This document shows, in pieces, positions 22,730-32,535 of a stretch of DNA of 64,000 nucleotides; the first letter of the stretch is position 1, and the number at the start of each line of letters is the position of its first letter. The translations under genes and the position numbers were made by a program. Origin of the DNA: Batillaria attramentaria (lineage: Eukaryota > Mollusca > Gastropoda > Batillariidae); the NCBI GenBank assembly GCA_018292915.2, contig JACVVK020000038.1, positions 2,493,501-2,557,500 on the forward strand, read 5' to 3'. The notes beneath the pieces were generated by a model, which saw only the letters and a list, made by a program, of their open reading frames with translations, ran no database searches and was not told where the DNA came from.

Positions 22730-23349
22730 AAATAGCCACAACTGTGACTGTGGTTTCCACAACAGATTCTGACTGGCTGTACTACGTCACTCGGCGCGCA
22801 AACATGGCGGACAGTGCATCTTCAATCGGTTTGTCACCGAGCACAGCTGTGTTCAGTTTTGTAGTTAGTAGACACACCGAGCGCAACGACTGTGATGTGG
22901 ACATGTGTGTTTCGCGCGCTGTGCACAGTTAAGAGTAGGCTTAAGAGTTTCCAAAACGACAGGTTTTCCATTTCAGCGGCATTGCGAACACAGAGGCTTT
23001 AACTTAAGGCGCGGCCTGCTAGAAAACCAGACAGCTAGTAATTGTGGTTAAAGATCGGCCTAGCAGGCAGGCAATGAGATTAGAGAGTTGATACAGCTTG
23101 TTAGTGGCGCTATCTGCTGGCCGAAACAAAGCGATGAAAGCGACTAGCGGCAAGGCGTCAGCTGTCCGTCATTTTAACAAGCGTCCGGGGATTGGCGCGG
23201 TTGTCAGTTTCGGTTCAGCAACACGTTTGCTGATACGCGATACGTGGTGCGTTGTAAACAAGGAATTAGGCGAACAAATAGGCTGTGAGTGGAGGGCTAC
23301 CTGGCGCGTGCAAATTGTATCTTGTTTCGGAGGCTCTTGGGGAACAGAT

Positions 23350-23376
23350 ACGCACGCACGCACGCACGCACGCACG

Positions 23377-23426
<50 letters not shown>

Positions 23427-23512
23427 GTTACGTATGTATAAGACAAAGGAAATTCTCCACTCTCCACAAACTCTATAAAAATGTCAATACCCTCTCTCTC
23501 TCTCTCTCCGCT

Positions 23513-23599
<87 letters not shown>

Positions 23600-23600
23600 T
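23350..23600. repeat. (CGCA)n(CA)n ... (CT)n(CA)n
   Basis: Two CA tracts, 23379-23425 and 23515-23599, separated by about 90 bp. Confidence 0.92.
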
Positions 23601-23693
23601 CCCTCTATCAAAAGCATCCAGAGAGAAAGAGAGAGGGACAGGGAGAGCGCGAGGGAGAGAGCAAGCGAGCGAGTGAGCGAGCGAGCGAGAGAG

Positions 23694-23785
23694 ACAATGA
23701 CAATGACAATGACAATCCTTTATTTTCCAACGGTAGAAGATTTTGGCCAGAAGGCCAGTTTGCAACTTTGCCGTTGCTAGACTAC
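23694..23785 (-). mobile_element. Retroposon 3' end: hairpin, AATAAA, (TTGTCA)n
   Basis: On the minus strand: GCAACGGCAAAG ... CTACCGTTGGAAAATAAAGG, then TTGTCA units. Confidence 0.72.
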
Positions 23786-23835
23786 AGTACGAGAGTAAAA
23801 GTAAGCCTAGGATTATAAGAGAGAGAGAGAGAGAG

Positions 23836-23870
23836 ATGAAATAAAATGAAACTTTATTTTCCAAAGATAA
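23836..23870 (-). mobile_element. Retroposon 3' terminus, minimal
   Basis: CTTTGGAAAATAAAGTTTC on the minus strand then an A/T tail; only the terminus is left. Confidence 0.45.
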
Positions 23871-24029
23871 TTAAGAGGCAGGCAGGCAGGCCTTTTAAAG
23901 TTTCTTCTATCCTGCCCTTGCTACATACTACAGAAGCAAATGCCTACATACTAGAGACAGACTGACAGCCGGACAAAGGGCAGACCTGTTGAAAAAAAGA
24001 AAAAAAAGGAAAACAGGACAGAGTCAGTA

Positions 24030-24031
<2 letters not shown>

Positions 24032-24076
<45 letters not shown>
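24032..24076. repeat. (AAAT)n
   Basis: About eleven units. Confidence 0.93.
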
Positions 24077-24949
24077 ACGACATTCGTCAATTTGCTTACC
24101 GTCCACAGGCATATCTGAATCAAATCCTAGAAGACACACAAGCGGGAAAAATCAGGGAAATTCTAGTAAACGGACATTACGTGAATTCTGATAAATCCTG
24201 AATTTTGACAAGTGGTTTCCACACAATTCATATATATTGAAGCTATTTGGACAAAATGTTATGTTATCCTCCACGTGTAACTTCGTCTCCTCCCCCCCCC
24301 CCCCTTCCCCTCCTCGAAAAAAAAAATATCGGAGTAGCAAGAGTTGTCTCCCGTTAGACCTGTAAGGGAGGTCAATACAAACCTGTCAGGGAAAATTATC
24401 CCCCTTGGCAGATTTGGGGGCGTGGTCAAGGCAGCACTGACGCTGCGGATTACCGTTCTTGGCCTTTTCGGCTGTCAGCGAACTGCTATTATCTCCCCTG
24501 TAACCCATCTTGTGCTCCCGGAGTAAGAAAAAGCCACAGTTGTGCAAATTATTGCACTTGGGAGACTTCGCTTTCATAGCCTGGATTTTTTTTGGTTTGT
24601 TTTTTTGAGCGAGGTAAAACTTGACTGGATCAGCAGAGATAACGGGAAAGTTATTTGTGCCCGCGAGAATTATATTTGCCAACAAAATACACTCGTTCCC
24701 TTTTTTTTTCCTAAGGGAATTTCCACATCTAGAATAAGCATTTCTATAATCAAATCAAGAACTGTGGAAATAGCCACGTCGGTTAAAAAGGAGATTTGTG
24801 GCATCAGACAAACCGCTGATTGTTTGTTTAATTTAAGGAAGCCGTTGGGACCAGGCCACGGGGTTTGGGGGAGGGGGGGGGGTGGGCGGGGGTCCTGCTT
24901 CGCCTCGAGACGCGCTCGTGCTCGCTTTACGGCCAGACAGTGTAGAGCT
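24077..24949. other. No gene seen
   Basis: AT-rich with C run at 24292-24304 and G run near 24870; no recognisable feature. Confidence 0.5.
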
Positions 24950-25036
24950 CAGCCCGAAAAATCCCACTCAAATCTGAGGTGGCCTCAGTGTGTGCTGCGC
25001 ACCATAGAGCACGTGACGTTACGCCGGGCTGAGTGC
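24950..25036 (+). mobile_element. MITE-M copy 2 (about 87 bp)
   Basis: CTCAGCCCGAAAAATCCCAC to GCCGGGCTGAG, with the shared TGAGGTGGCCT and GAGCACGTGA blocks. A third partial copy starts at 9191. Confidence 0.72.
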
Positions 25037-25689
25037 TGACCTGAAACTGGTACATGTATCAGTTCACGACAAGGGGCAATATCACTGCCATGCGAGGCCT
25101 CACGCTGGACTATCGTATTACATCTTGATACAAGCGGTTGTTTTGGAGCAAGGAGTTCAGTGCGTTCGATGACAAGTTTTCAGCAAATTTTATGGTATGT
25201 GCAAGACAAGGTTAAACTGAAGTCCTTGGAGACTGAACTTCAGCGCACTAAGCTTTGTGGATAACATATTAGGTTGCTGAAGAAGGCGGCATAATGGTCG
25301 TTTCGTGCCTAGGACGAACGAGTTAACCATCTTATTGTCTCGTCCTTGACACGAAACAAAAATAAAAGACTCCAAAGACAAATCACAAAACTCCTATACA
25401 TACAAAAACTCCCATGTAAATAACACTGTTCTGCATGGCGCAATATCTTTCCAGCAACTAGGATGGGTCTGTGTCACATTAACGCGGAACAAAACACAGA
25501 AACAGGCATTTTAAAAAAAAAGTCCTCCCTGTGCAACAGAACACTTTTAATTATAGATTTCAGGAAAGGCTGTGTCGGGCGGTTCAGTAAACCACACCCA
25601 GAGAAACCAGCCATTGGGCTAAGTTAACGATGTCGGAAATCTCTTGTTATTTAAAGACACGTGTTCAGATGTATCTGACCTCACAAATC
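25037..25689. other. No gene seen
   Basis: Unique-looking sequence, no feature recognised. Confidence 0.5.
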
Positions 25690-26305
25690 GATATGAGGTG
25701 TTTTGGGCGGTGTCTGGCAGGTCAAAGAACACAAATGCACGAATGCCTGTATATTCCCTATCAGCCTCAGGCATCATCGTCAACCCTAAAAATACTACAG
25801 CCTAGAAACAAAAAGAACGTAGCAGCACAGTGTGCACGTAAAGTGTCTATGACGCAGATTTCGTTGGGTCACTGTGTACGCGAAAGAATATTGTCTGGAG
25901 AAACGTCACAGTCTTGTTTTGTATCACTAAAACTTGCTGCTGCGTGCAGCGGAATCAGCCCCATCCCATAAAGTTGTTTCTCTATAGAGAAACAACTTAA
26001 AATTACCATGCACAGACCATCCAAGGGCACATACCTGACAGAAGTTTTTTTTTAAAAAGTCAATGTCTCCTTTCCGCTCAGGAGTACTGGAGTAATGCTA
26101 GTCTACTTTTTGTTTAGGCCTGAAGGCCAGTTCACCCAAATCCACGCGAATGTCACCTTTGCCTCTCTTGTGCTCAAAAAAGTCCCAGCCTCACTGGCAG
26201 CTCGTCTCCTCTTGCTACCCCCTGGCATGAAAATCACACTTTTTCCTGACAACAAAAATCACTACAAACGAGCACACTCGCAAAACAGGGCACTGCAAAC
26301 AAACA
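25690..26305 (+). repeat. Repeat H copy 1 (interrupted by repeat I)
   Basis: Landmarks: GGCAGGTCAAAGAACACAAA, GCCTCAGGCATCAT, TGTCTCCTTTCCGCTCAGG and AATCACTACAAACGAGCAC. About 420 bp once the insert is removed. Its ends and class were not resolved; no coding sequence seen. Confidence 0.78.
25811..25998 (+). mobile_element. Repeat I copy 2, inserted in repeat H
   Basis: About 190 bp, ending in the palindrome GTTGTTTCTCTATAGAGAAA. Repeat H is colinear across it when compared with its copies at 30.0 and 35.3 kb. Confidence 0.78.
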
Positions 26306-26510
26306 CCAGTTTCGTGCTCTGCCACGAAAAATGCGTGCTTGTTACGGCAAGGGAGACAACTCATGCAGGCAATAATCTCGAAACAGGCTGAAAATGTACT
26401 GGTGCTGGTGAATGCGACAGTTTTTACCGCTTCCGTGCACTCTGTGAAATAACACGGGGACCTCAACGTTGTTCGCAACTGTCCACTTTCCTTGTCACCG
26501 AGTATTTTTG

Positions 26511-26541
<31 letters not shown>

Positions 26542-26655
26542 TTGTTTTTTTTTTTTTCCTTCGTAGGTATCACTTAGCTCGCCTCGGTCTCGGTTAGCCC
26601 GATTTGGCCGTGGTTGCAGGGGCTTAGAGTTATCGACGGTCCCGGCACAGGGTTG
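26306..26655 (-). mobile_element. MITE-G half-element
   Basis: An inverted copy of the left half only, from GTTTCGTGCTCTGCCACG to CACAGGGTTGGGG. It carries a GT then T-rich expansion at 26510-26560 and directly abuts repeat H. Confidence 0.8.
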
Positions 26656-26701
26656 GGGTGAATCAACCTGGACGGACGTTTTTTCTGGTGCTGTGCCGCT
26701 C

Positions 26702-27110
26702 CGGAGTGGTCGGTGGTCTAGTGGTTAAGACTTCAGGTTCGGGTCCCACCCAGGACAAAAAAAAACAATAAATTCTTCTTTCGTATGTGGCACCGTTCAT
26801 TCGGGCCGACCTTCGGAGGTTCTCTCCGGGGACCCCGGTTCCTCCCCCCCCCACCCCCCCCCCCCCCCCCCCCCCCCCCCTCAGCTTTGGAAATGTTCAG
26901 CCCACAAAATTCGAAAATAAATGCAATTCAAAATTTCCGAAACTACAATTGCTGAGCTGGCCCTTCGCAACGCGTGATTGTTATGTGTTACATGGCCAGT
27001 GTCTGAGAGAATGCGTGTGATTCACGTGAGCGTGCGTGTTGTGTCTAGCTCGCGGCGCTTTGAGCCAAATATTTGGGGATCATAAAGCGCCTTTATTACT
27101 GCGATTATCT
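26702..27110 (+). mobile_element. SINE-B copy 3
   Basis: Near full length, with an expanded poly-C tract at 26846-26880 and a diverged 3' stem. Confidence 0.87.
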
Positions 27111-27748
27111 TTAAATCATAGCACTCTCATTCAGCGGGTTTCCAAACCATACCACCGCGTTTTTCCAAATTTAAAAAAAAAGGTCAAAGCATCGGAAAGT
27201 GCTTCGGAAATGGCCTACTAAGCGTAGACTTTTCCGAGCCCACAAGCACAAAAACTGTTTTCTGCAAAGTCCAGTAATATTGGAACATGAGCATTTAAGC
27301 CCGTGCCGTGGAAATCGACGTCCCAGGCCACCTGCGATCCGTGTTAGCATACAAGGAAAAGATTTTCTTCGCCTGCTGATGTTTGCACAGAAAGATCTCG
27401 GCATGTGGGATAGCGGTAATGGAACCTTCTTTTTTTTTTTTGCCAAGAATAAAATGCAGCCCTATGCTAAACAGAGAGAATCTGTAAACACGGCTAAGAA
27501 ATGAATGCTCGTGCATCAAAGTGGAACATACAACGAAGGGGGTGTGGTCATATACAATACTACCCCTCCCCCTTCCCCACCCCCATTCCCCCCCCCCTCC
27601 CACACACACACACGCACACATACACCCCATTCCCTCCCCCTCCCACACACACCCAACACCTGGTCCCACCCATCACTTCCAACAGGTGATCATGTACAAG
27701 GACTAGCCACTTACGATAGGTTAAACTAGAGCTAAGTTCAGACTGCTC

Positions 27749-27959
27749 TGAAAATGTTCAGCCCACAAAAATTAAAAAAATAAATGCAATTCTAAATTCC
27801 GAAATTTAAATAGCTGAGCTGACCCTTCGCACCACGTGATTGTCATGTGTTTATGTCCAGTGTGTGAGAAAATGCGTGTGATTCACGTGAGCGTGCGTGT
27901 TGGGTTCAGTTCGCGGCGCTTTGAGCCGATTAATGAAGTGGGTAAAGCGCCTATACACT

Positions 27960-28009
<50 letters not shown>
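27749..28009 (+). mobile_element. SINE-B copy 4, 5'-truncated
   Basis: It begins at AAATGTTCAGCCCAC and keeps both CACGTG boxes, the terminal stem and a 43-bp (ATT)n tail. Confidence 0.88.
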
Positions 28010-28010
<1 letters not shown>

Positions 28011-28030
28011 ATGGAACATTTCCATGTTTA

Positions 28031-28145
28031 CTAAGCCAGCTTAATTTTTGGAACAGTTTCGCTCGTGAGTGCGCCTGTACGCTCGCAATACTCTTATCTT
28101 GATGATTAGTGCAGCTCTTAATGCGACACAATGTTGTTAACACGG
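28031..28145 (+). repeat. Repeat J fragment
   Basis: TTTTGGAACAGTTTCGCTCG to the ATGTTGTTAACAC block, then (GAGT)n DNA. Confidence 0.72.
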
Positions 28146-28171
28146 GGCTTGTCGAGTGGAGTCGTCTATTA

Positions 28172-28237
28172 TAAGGGTGAGTGAGTGAGTGAGTGAGTGA
28201 GTGAGTGAGTGAGTGAGTGAGTGAGTGAGTGAGTGAG
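28172..28237. repeat. (GAGT)n
   Basis: About sixteen units, the tail of the ultrashort retroposon at 28234. Confidence 0.92.
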
Positions 28238-28287
28238 GTTTTGAGGCTTAACGCCGCGCAAGCCACAAAGACTAATTCGCGGCTAAG
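28234..28287 (-). mobile_element. Ultrashort retroposon with (CTCA)n tail
   Basis: On the minus strand it reads TAGCCGCGAATTAGTCTTTG, then GCTTGCGCGGCGTTAAGCC, and its tail is the adjoining (TCAC)n tract rather than (AACT)n. The 5' end coincides with those of the copies at 4883 and 51803. Confidence 0.65.
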
Positions 28288-28356
28288 TGTGTCTGTACTA
28301 GTTGAAAAAACAAAAACAAAAAAATGTAACGTTGGACAGCTGATGCAAATTGTCTA

Positions 28357-28759
28357 CGAGGCCACTCATTGTTTTGCAACCTGGACGAACTAATGACGTC
28401 GCTACTTTTCTGCTTACATCACATCGTAGACCAGTTTCATAATACTTATGACAATTGTTTTTTTACATGATTCCGTGCAACCGTTTGTATTCCATGCGAC
28501 AAAATGTCCGGTAAGGGTGACGGGTCTTTCGAAGTTGAAGGGAAAGCAGTTTCGGAGAGCAGAAGATGCCCGAGCATTGTTCGAGGGTGTCATTTTGGAC
28601 CTACCCCAGTCAACGTGGTCGGGTGTCATGGACAGCTGGTTTGAGGGGATGGCAAATCGTGTACATGCTGATGGGAGGGTCTTCCAAAACCTTGAGTGGA
28701 CAGATTGGTTGTAAGTGTTCTTGAAAAGCCAGGTTGCAAAACATAATGAGTGGCCCTCG
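28357..28759 (+). mobile_element. Internally deleted Tc1/mariner element with both terminal repeats
   Basis: The terminal inverted repeats begin CGAGG...CCACTCATT and end GTTTTGCAACCTGG. The left repeat is 28357-28384 and the right repeat is 28729-28759, which is identical apart from 3 extra bases. TA dinucleotides at 28355-28356 and 28760-28761 form the target duplication expected for mariner. The whole element is only 403 bp, against about 1.3 kb for an intact one. Confidence 0.82.
28448..28714 (+). pseudogene. Mariner transposase C-terminal remnant
   Basis: The frame contains FLHDSVQPFVFHATK, matching the family's LHDNARPH block with its second catalytic Asp. It then jumps to SKLKGKQF and finishes with a W..V.DSWFEGMANRV.ADGRVFQNLEW segment, like the terminal F/W-rich block of mariner transposases. 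The part between, which should carry the YSPDLAPSD block with the third catalytic residue, is missing, so the protein is dead. It ends at a TAA just inside the right terminal repeat. The assignment comes from motif order by eye. Confidence 0.68.
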
Positions 28760-28820
28760 TATAAACCTCGTGTATTATAGGGTCACAATCACCCTAATAA
28801 TTGCATTAGCTACTCAAACA

Positions 28821-28970
28821 AGGGTGGGGGTGGGTGTTTGGGGGTTTAACGTCCTTTTCCACCACATAGAGCGATATCAAAGACGGGGCAACGATGAAAA
28901 AGCCGGGATCGAACTCACGACCCGAGCATTAGTAGTCCAACGCTCTACCATTCGACCACCCCGGCTCCCC
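28821..28970 (-). mobile_element. SINE-A copy 8
   Basis: A/B boxes and 3' end are present, but the CAGCACAAATATTTGGCCCC block is deleted. The flanks share ACTCAAA. Confidence 0.87.
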
Positions 28971-29032
28971 CAACTCAAAGGGTCACAAAGGAAAAGGAAA
29001 GCGTTGAACACTTGTCCTCTAGTTATCTTGAC

Positions 29033-29208
29033 GGGAAGCCGGGGAAGCTGAATGGTAGAGCGTTGGACTTTTAATGCTCGGGTCGTGAGTTCGAATCCCA
29101 GCTGGGGACAAATATTTGTGCTGGCCTTTTTCGCGTTCTCCCGTCTTTGATATCACCCTTATGTGATGGAAAAGGACGTTAAACTCCCAAACACCCGCCC
29201 CACCCATC
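29033..29208 (+). mobile_element. SINE-A copy 9
   Basis: Full length, with a 13-of-14 target duplication: CTAGTTATCTTGAC at 29019-29032 and CTAGATATCTTGAC at 29209-29222. It starts 62 bp after copy 8, in the opposite orientation. Confidence 0.92.
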
Positions 29209-29222
29209 CTAGATATCTTGAC

Positions 29223-30055
29223 AGGCCTTTTTGCCAAATTGGAGAAATTGTAAGCGGTTGCGAAAGAACCTTTTTCGATGGCAGTTTCTCGAACTTTCTT
29301 TGTGACAGCTTTGTCTCTTTGAAGTTGTGTGTGTGTGACAACAGAAACACTTGTGAAACTTTAAACGTCAGCCACACCCGAACTGTCAATCTAAAATTGA
29401 AGCGTTTCGAACGTAAAAAAAAAAAAAAAGTTCCAGGGCGGGGCTCACACCGCATGAAAGGAACCTCCTGATTTAACTGAGATGTACAAGAAAGGTTAAA
29501 AAGTGGACGAAATTTAGAAGGCAACTAAGCAGTTTACAATCTCTCGTTTCTTTCAAATCGATGTAACACGACTATGTTTTGTGCCGTTAGCGGGAACAAC
29601 GCCACACATGACTTAGAAGCTGAACCTGCCTTCCAAGAAAACGCCCCGTGTAAACAACGATCAAGTCTTTTATGCAAAATGCCCACCTGCCGATACACTC
29701 CTCCCAAAAAGTGAAGAACCACCATCCACTCTACATGTTGTTTTAAAATGGTCACGTTTCGTAAACGTGTGAAGATAAATGAGCCAAACTTCACAGTTGC
29801 GCTGAAAAGAAGTCCGGCGACGCGTAGCTGTGACTGTGAGATCAAACCATCTTGCACTTCCGCTTCTGGCACACCCTGCCTGCAGGTTTAACCGATGATT
29901 CAGCGAAAATTCGATCAAAATTAACTCGTCAAAACACGCGCCACAGAGTGAACACAATGATGGTATGCGTGCGAAGAATGAACATTTGGCTTTGAAGACG
30001 AATCATTTGTTTGTCTGTACAAGCTGGCACGGCAGCCCAGTGTGGTATGTAGCAA
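29223..30055. other. No confident gene
   Basis: Overlapping minus-strand frames at 29534-29957 have no recognised family. The rest is unremarkable. Confidence 0.42.
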
Positions 30056-30540
30056 CAGGCGTAAGGACACAAACTGACCGTGGGGTCATGTTTGGTATTT
30101 TTTAAGGACCCTGTGTGGCGAGTGTGCTAGTATGTAGTGATTTTTGTTGTCAAGAAAAAGCGTGATTTTCGTGATTTTTGTGTTATGTAGGACAAGGTGC
30201 ATGCCAGGGAGGGCGCAACAAGAGGCAAGCTGCCAGTGAAGTTGTGACTGTTTGCACAGAGGTCGGGCACAAATGACGCAAGCGGATTTGTGTGAACTGG
30301 CTCTCTGGACTAAACAGACAGTAGACTTGTATTACTCCAGCGAGGCCTGAGCGGAAAGGAGACATTCAAATTGTGTTAAACCCCTGTCAGGTGTGTGCCT
30401 TTGAATGGTCTGTTCATAGTAGTAATTGTTTCTAGATTGAAGCATTTTTTACGGGTGACTACGATGCCTGAGGCTAATAGGGAATATAATTGTACGCATT
30501 TTGAGGCCGTGTGCTTTTGTGTTCTTTAACCACACCGTGC
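30056..30540 (-). repeat. Repeat H copy 2
   Basis: A complete inverted copy, from GTAAGGACACAAACTGACCG to the GTGTTCTTTAACC block. Confidence 0.82.
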
Positions 30541-30552
30541 CTGTCAGACGAG

Positions 30553-30600
30553 GATGGGAGGGTGTTTGGAAGTTTAACGTCCTTTTCCACCACATCTAGA
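30553..30600 (-). mobile_element. SINE-A 3' fragment
   Basis: GTTTGGAAGTTTAACGTCC and the CCACCACAT block only. Confidence 0.6.
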
Positions 30601-30643
30601 CTAGAACTACGTTTCAGACTAGTCACGTCTCTTTTCATTCATC

Positions 30644-30678
<35 letters not shown>

Positions 30679-30829
30679 ACCTCCATAACCCAGGTCCCCG
30701 CCTACCGCTCCTTGGATGCCGTTTTTAATTCTCGTTTCCATTTTTAAATAGCTGTTTGCACTATGAATGAAAGCACCCAGTGGCGATCTGAATAGAGGAC
30801 GCATCACACACTGGTGTAACTTGACACTG

Positions 30830-30892
30830 ACCCAATTAGACCAATGATGTAGTTCGGTGCAGCACTGGGGTTTTTATAAACGCAATTGCCAT
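30830..30892. repeat. Short dispersed repeat
   Basis: AATTAGACCAATGATGTAG ... ATAAACGCAATTGCC recurs at 31747-31807 in the same orientation. Confidence 0.65.
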
Positions 30893-31212
30893 TGGCTGAT
30901 TAAAAATTCAAAAGTTCCCACTTGGCGATTTGGATCAGGCGATTGAACAAGCCACGGGGAATCCTGTAGATTTGTGAAAGGACTCATTTCCCTTGTGCAC
31001 TCGTGGTGATGTCTTTCCATTGTTTATGAGGATTGTTCCAGAAGGATTAGGTCAATGTCAAAAACAGTATGTCGTGGGATAATAATAATGATAATTATTC
31101 ATTTGAATGTGACGCCTGTTCCGCAGTATAACCTTCAGGCGCTATTACTTTAGCTGGTAAAAACAAGAAAAATTTGACGAGGTATTCAAACACACTCAAA
31201 TTAACATTTTGA

Positions 31213-31220
31213 CGCGCGCG

Positions 31221-31270
<50 letters not shown>

Positions 31271-31282
31271 TGCACACACTCA

Positions 31283-31357
<75 letters not shown>

Positions 31358-31372
31358 GCACGCACGCACGCA
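31213..31372. repeat. (CG)n(CA)n(CGCA)n
   Basis: Starts with eight CG units, then two CA blocks and a CGCA end. Confidence 0.93.
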
Positions 31373-31444
31373 CCACAGTTTGTACCTAGTATCCACTGCG
31401 ATGTTTCTCATACTTAATTTAACGGGTTCGTTCCTTCTTCCCTA

Positions 31445-31735
31445 GGCCAACGATATGTTTTTGAATAGTTTTGCTCGTGGGTGCGCTTGTGCGCTCGAAA
31501 AACTGTCCTGATGATTAGTACAGCTTTAAATGCGATACAATATCTTTTTACACTTTGCGCGAGCGGCGGAGCATTCACATTCTGCGACTGTTGTATCACT
31601 TCTGGAACGTTCAGTGTGGTCACCGCGTCATCGAGTACGCTTCTGTTGGCTCGGTGCCAGCATCACAGACGCTTCCACTGCCCAGGTGTCTAAGTGATGT
31701 GATGCTAGATACCTCGAAAAAACTTTAGCCCCTTT
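31445..31735 (+). repeat. Repeat J, near complete
   Basis: Colinear from GTTTTTGAATAGTTTTGC to CTAAGTGATGTGATGCTAG. Confidence 0.78.
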
Positions 31736-31746
31736 AACAAATCAAA

Positions 31747-31806
31747 CAGAATTAGACCAAAGGCGTTGTTCGGTGCAACACTGGGGGTGCCATAAACGCA
31801 ATCGCC
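31747..31806. repeat. Short dispersed repeat, second copy
   Basis: AATTAGACCAAAGGCGTTG ... ATAAACGCAATCGCC; SINE-B copy 5 follows at once. Confidence 0.65.
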
Positions 31807-31985
31807 TTTGGAAATGTTCAGCCCACAAAATTCCAGAAAATAAATGCAATTCTAACTTCCGAAAGTTAAATTGCTGAGCTGGCCCTTCGCACCACGTGAC
31901 TGTAATGTGTTCATGCCCAGTGTGTGACAGAATGCGCGTGGTTCACGTGAGCGTGCGTGTCGGGTTCAGCTCGCGGCGCTTTGAG
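31807..31985 (+). mobile_element. SINE-B copy 5, truncated at both ends
   Basis: It runs from TTTGGAAATGTTCAGCCC to GGCGCTTTGAGA and then joins a SINE-A fragment. Confidence 0.85.
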
Positions 31986-32052
31986 ATATGAAAGACGGGT
32001 CAAAGAAAAAAAAGGCCAGCACAAATATTCGGCCCCAGCAAGGATTGCGACT
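31986..32052 (-). mobile_element. SINE-A internal fragment
   Basis: It runs from GATATGAAAGACGGG to GGCCCCAGC and abuts a SINE-B fragment at its left edge. Confidence 0.6.
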
Positions 32053-32139
32053 TTGGGGGTGCTTCCCTTGTTATGATATATCTCATGTTGTGGATGATTT
32101 ACATGATCGGGTCTGGTTATTTTTTTTAACTTCGGTTTT

Positions 32140-32222
32140 AGAATATAAGGCGCCTAGAGCTCGCCTCCCGGGGATAGGCGCCCTATAAATATTATTATTA
32201 TTATTATTATTGTTATTATTAT
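32140..32222 (+). mobile_element. Retroposon 3' end: GGCGCC stem and (ATT)n
   Basis: TATAAGGCGCCTAGAGCTCG ... GGATAGGCGCCCTATAAAT then (ATT)n. Related ends lie at 60358 and 61870. Confidence 0.65.
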
Positions 32223-32360
32223 GTTATAGTGCTGGGATATTTATAACAGAAAGCGTCCAAAACCACGTGGACCTCCATAGCATCATCATACCGTCATCCT
32301 AATCCTCCTCCTCCTCATCATCATCATGGCTAATAAAAATAAAATTGTCCCAGCTTCCGA

Positions 32361-32535
32361 GGGGAGCCGGGGTGGCCGAATGGTAGAGAGCTGGACTTCT
32401 AATGCTCGGGTCGTGAGTTCGTATCCCGGCTGGGGCAAAATATTTGTGCTGGTTTTTTCATCGTTGCCCCGTCTCTGATATCACCCGTATGTGGTGGAAA
32501 AGGACGTTAAACCCCCAAACACCTACCCACACGCC
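32361..32535 (+). mobile_element. SINE-A copy 10
   Basis: Full length, with short CTTCCGA matches on both flanks. Confidence 0.9.

Larger units (their letters stand above)
22108..22955. repeat. Repeat K copy 1, promoter-like, split by a LINE
   Basis: The part 22742-22955 matches 52290-52495 at roughly 95% by eye. It holds GATTCTGACTGGCTG (inverted CCAAT-like), TACGTCA (CRE half), GGCGCGCAAA (E2F-like) and AACATGGCGGAC (YY1-like) within 50 bp. The outer ends carry CTTAA motifs. The LINE at 22239 interrupts it. Confidence 0.72.

Noticed and set aside
22726..22932. Plus-strand frame with ANMADSASSIGLSPSTAV in repeat K
   Set aside because: The second K copy has a 2-bp insertion that breaks this frame, so it is not conserved as coding.
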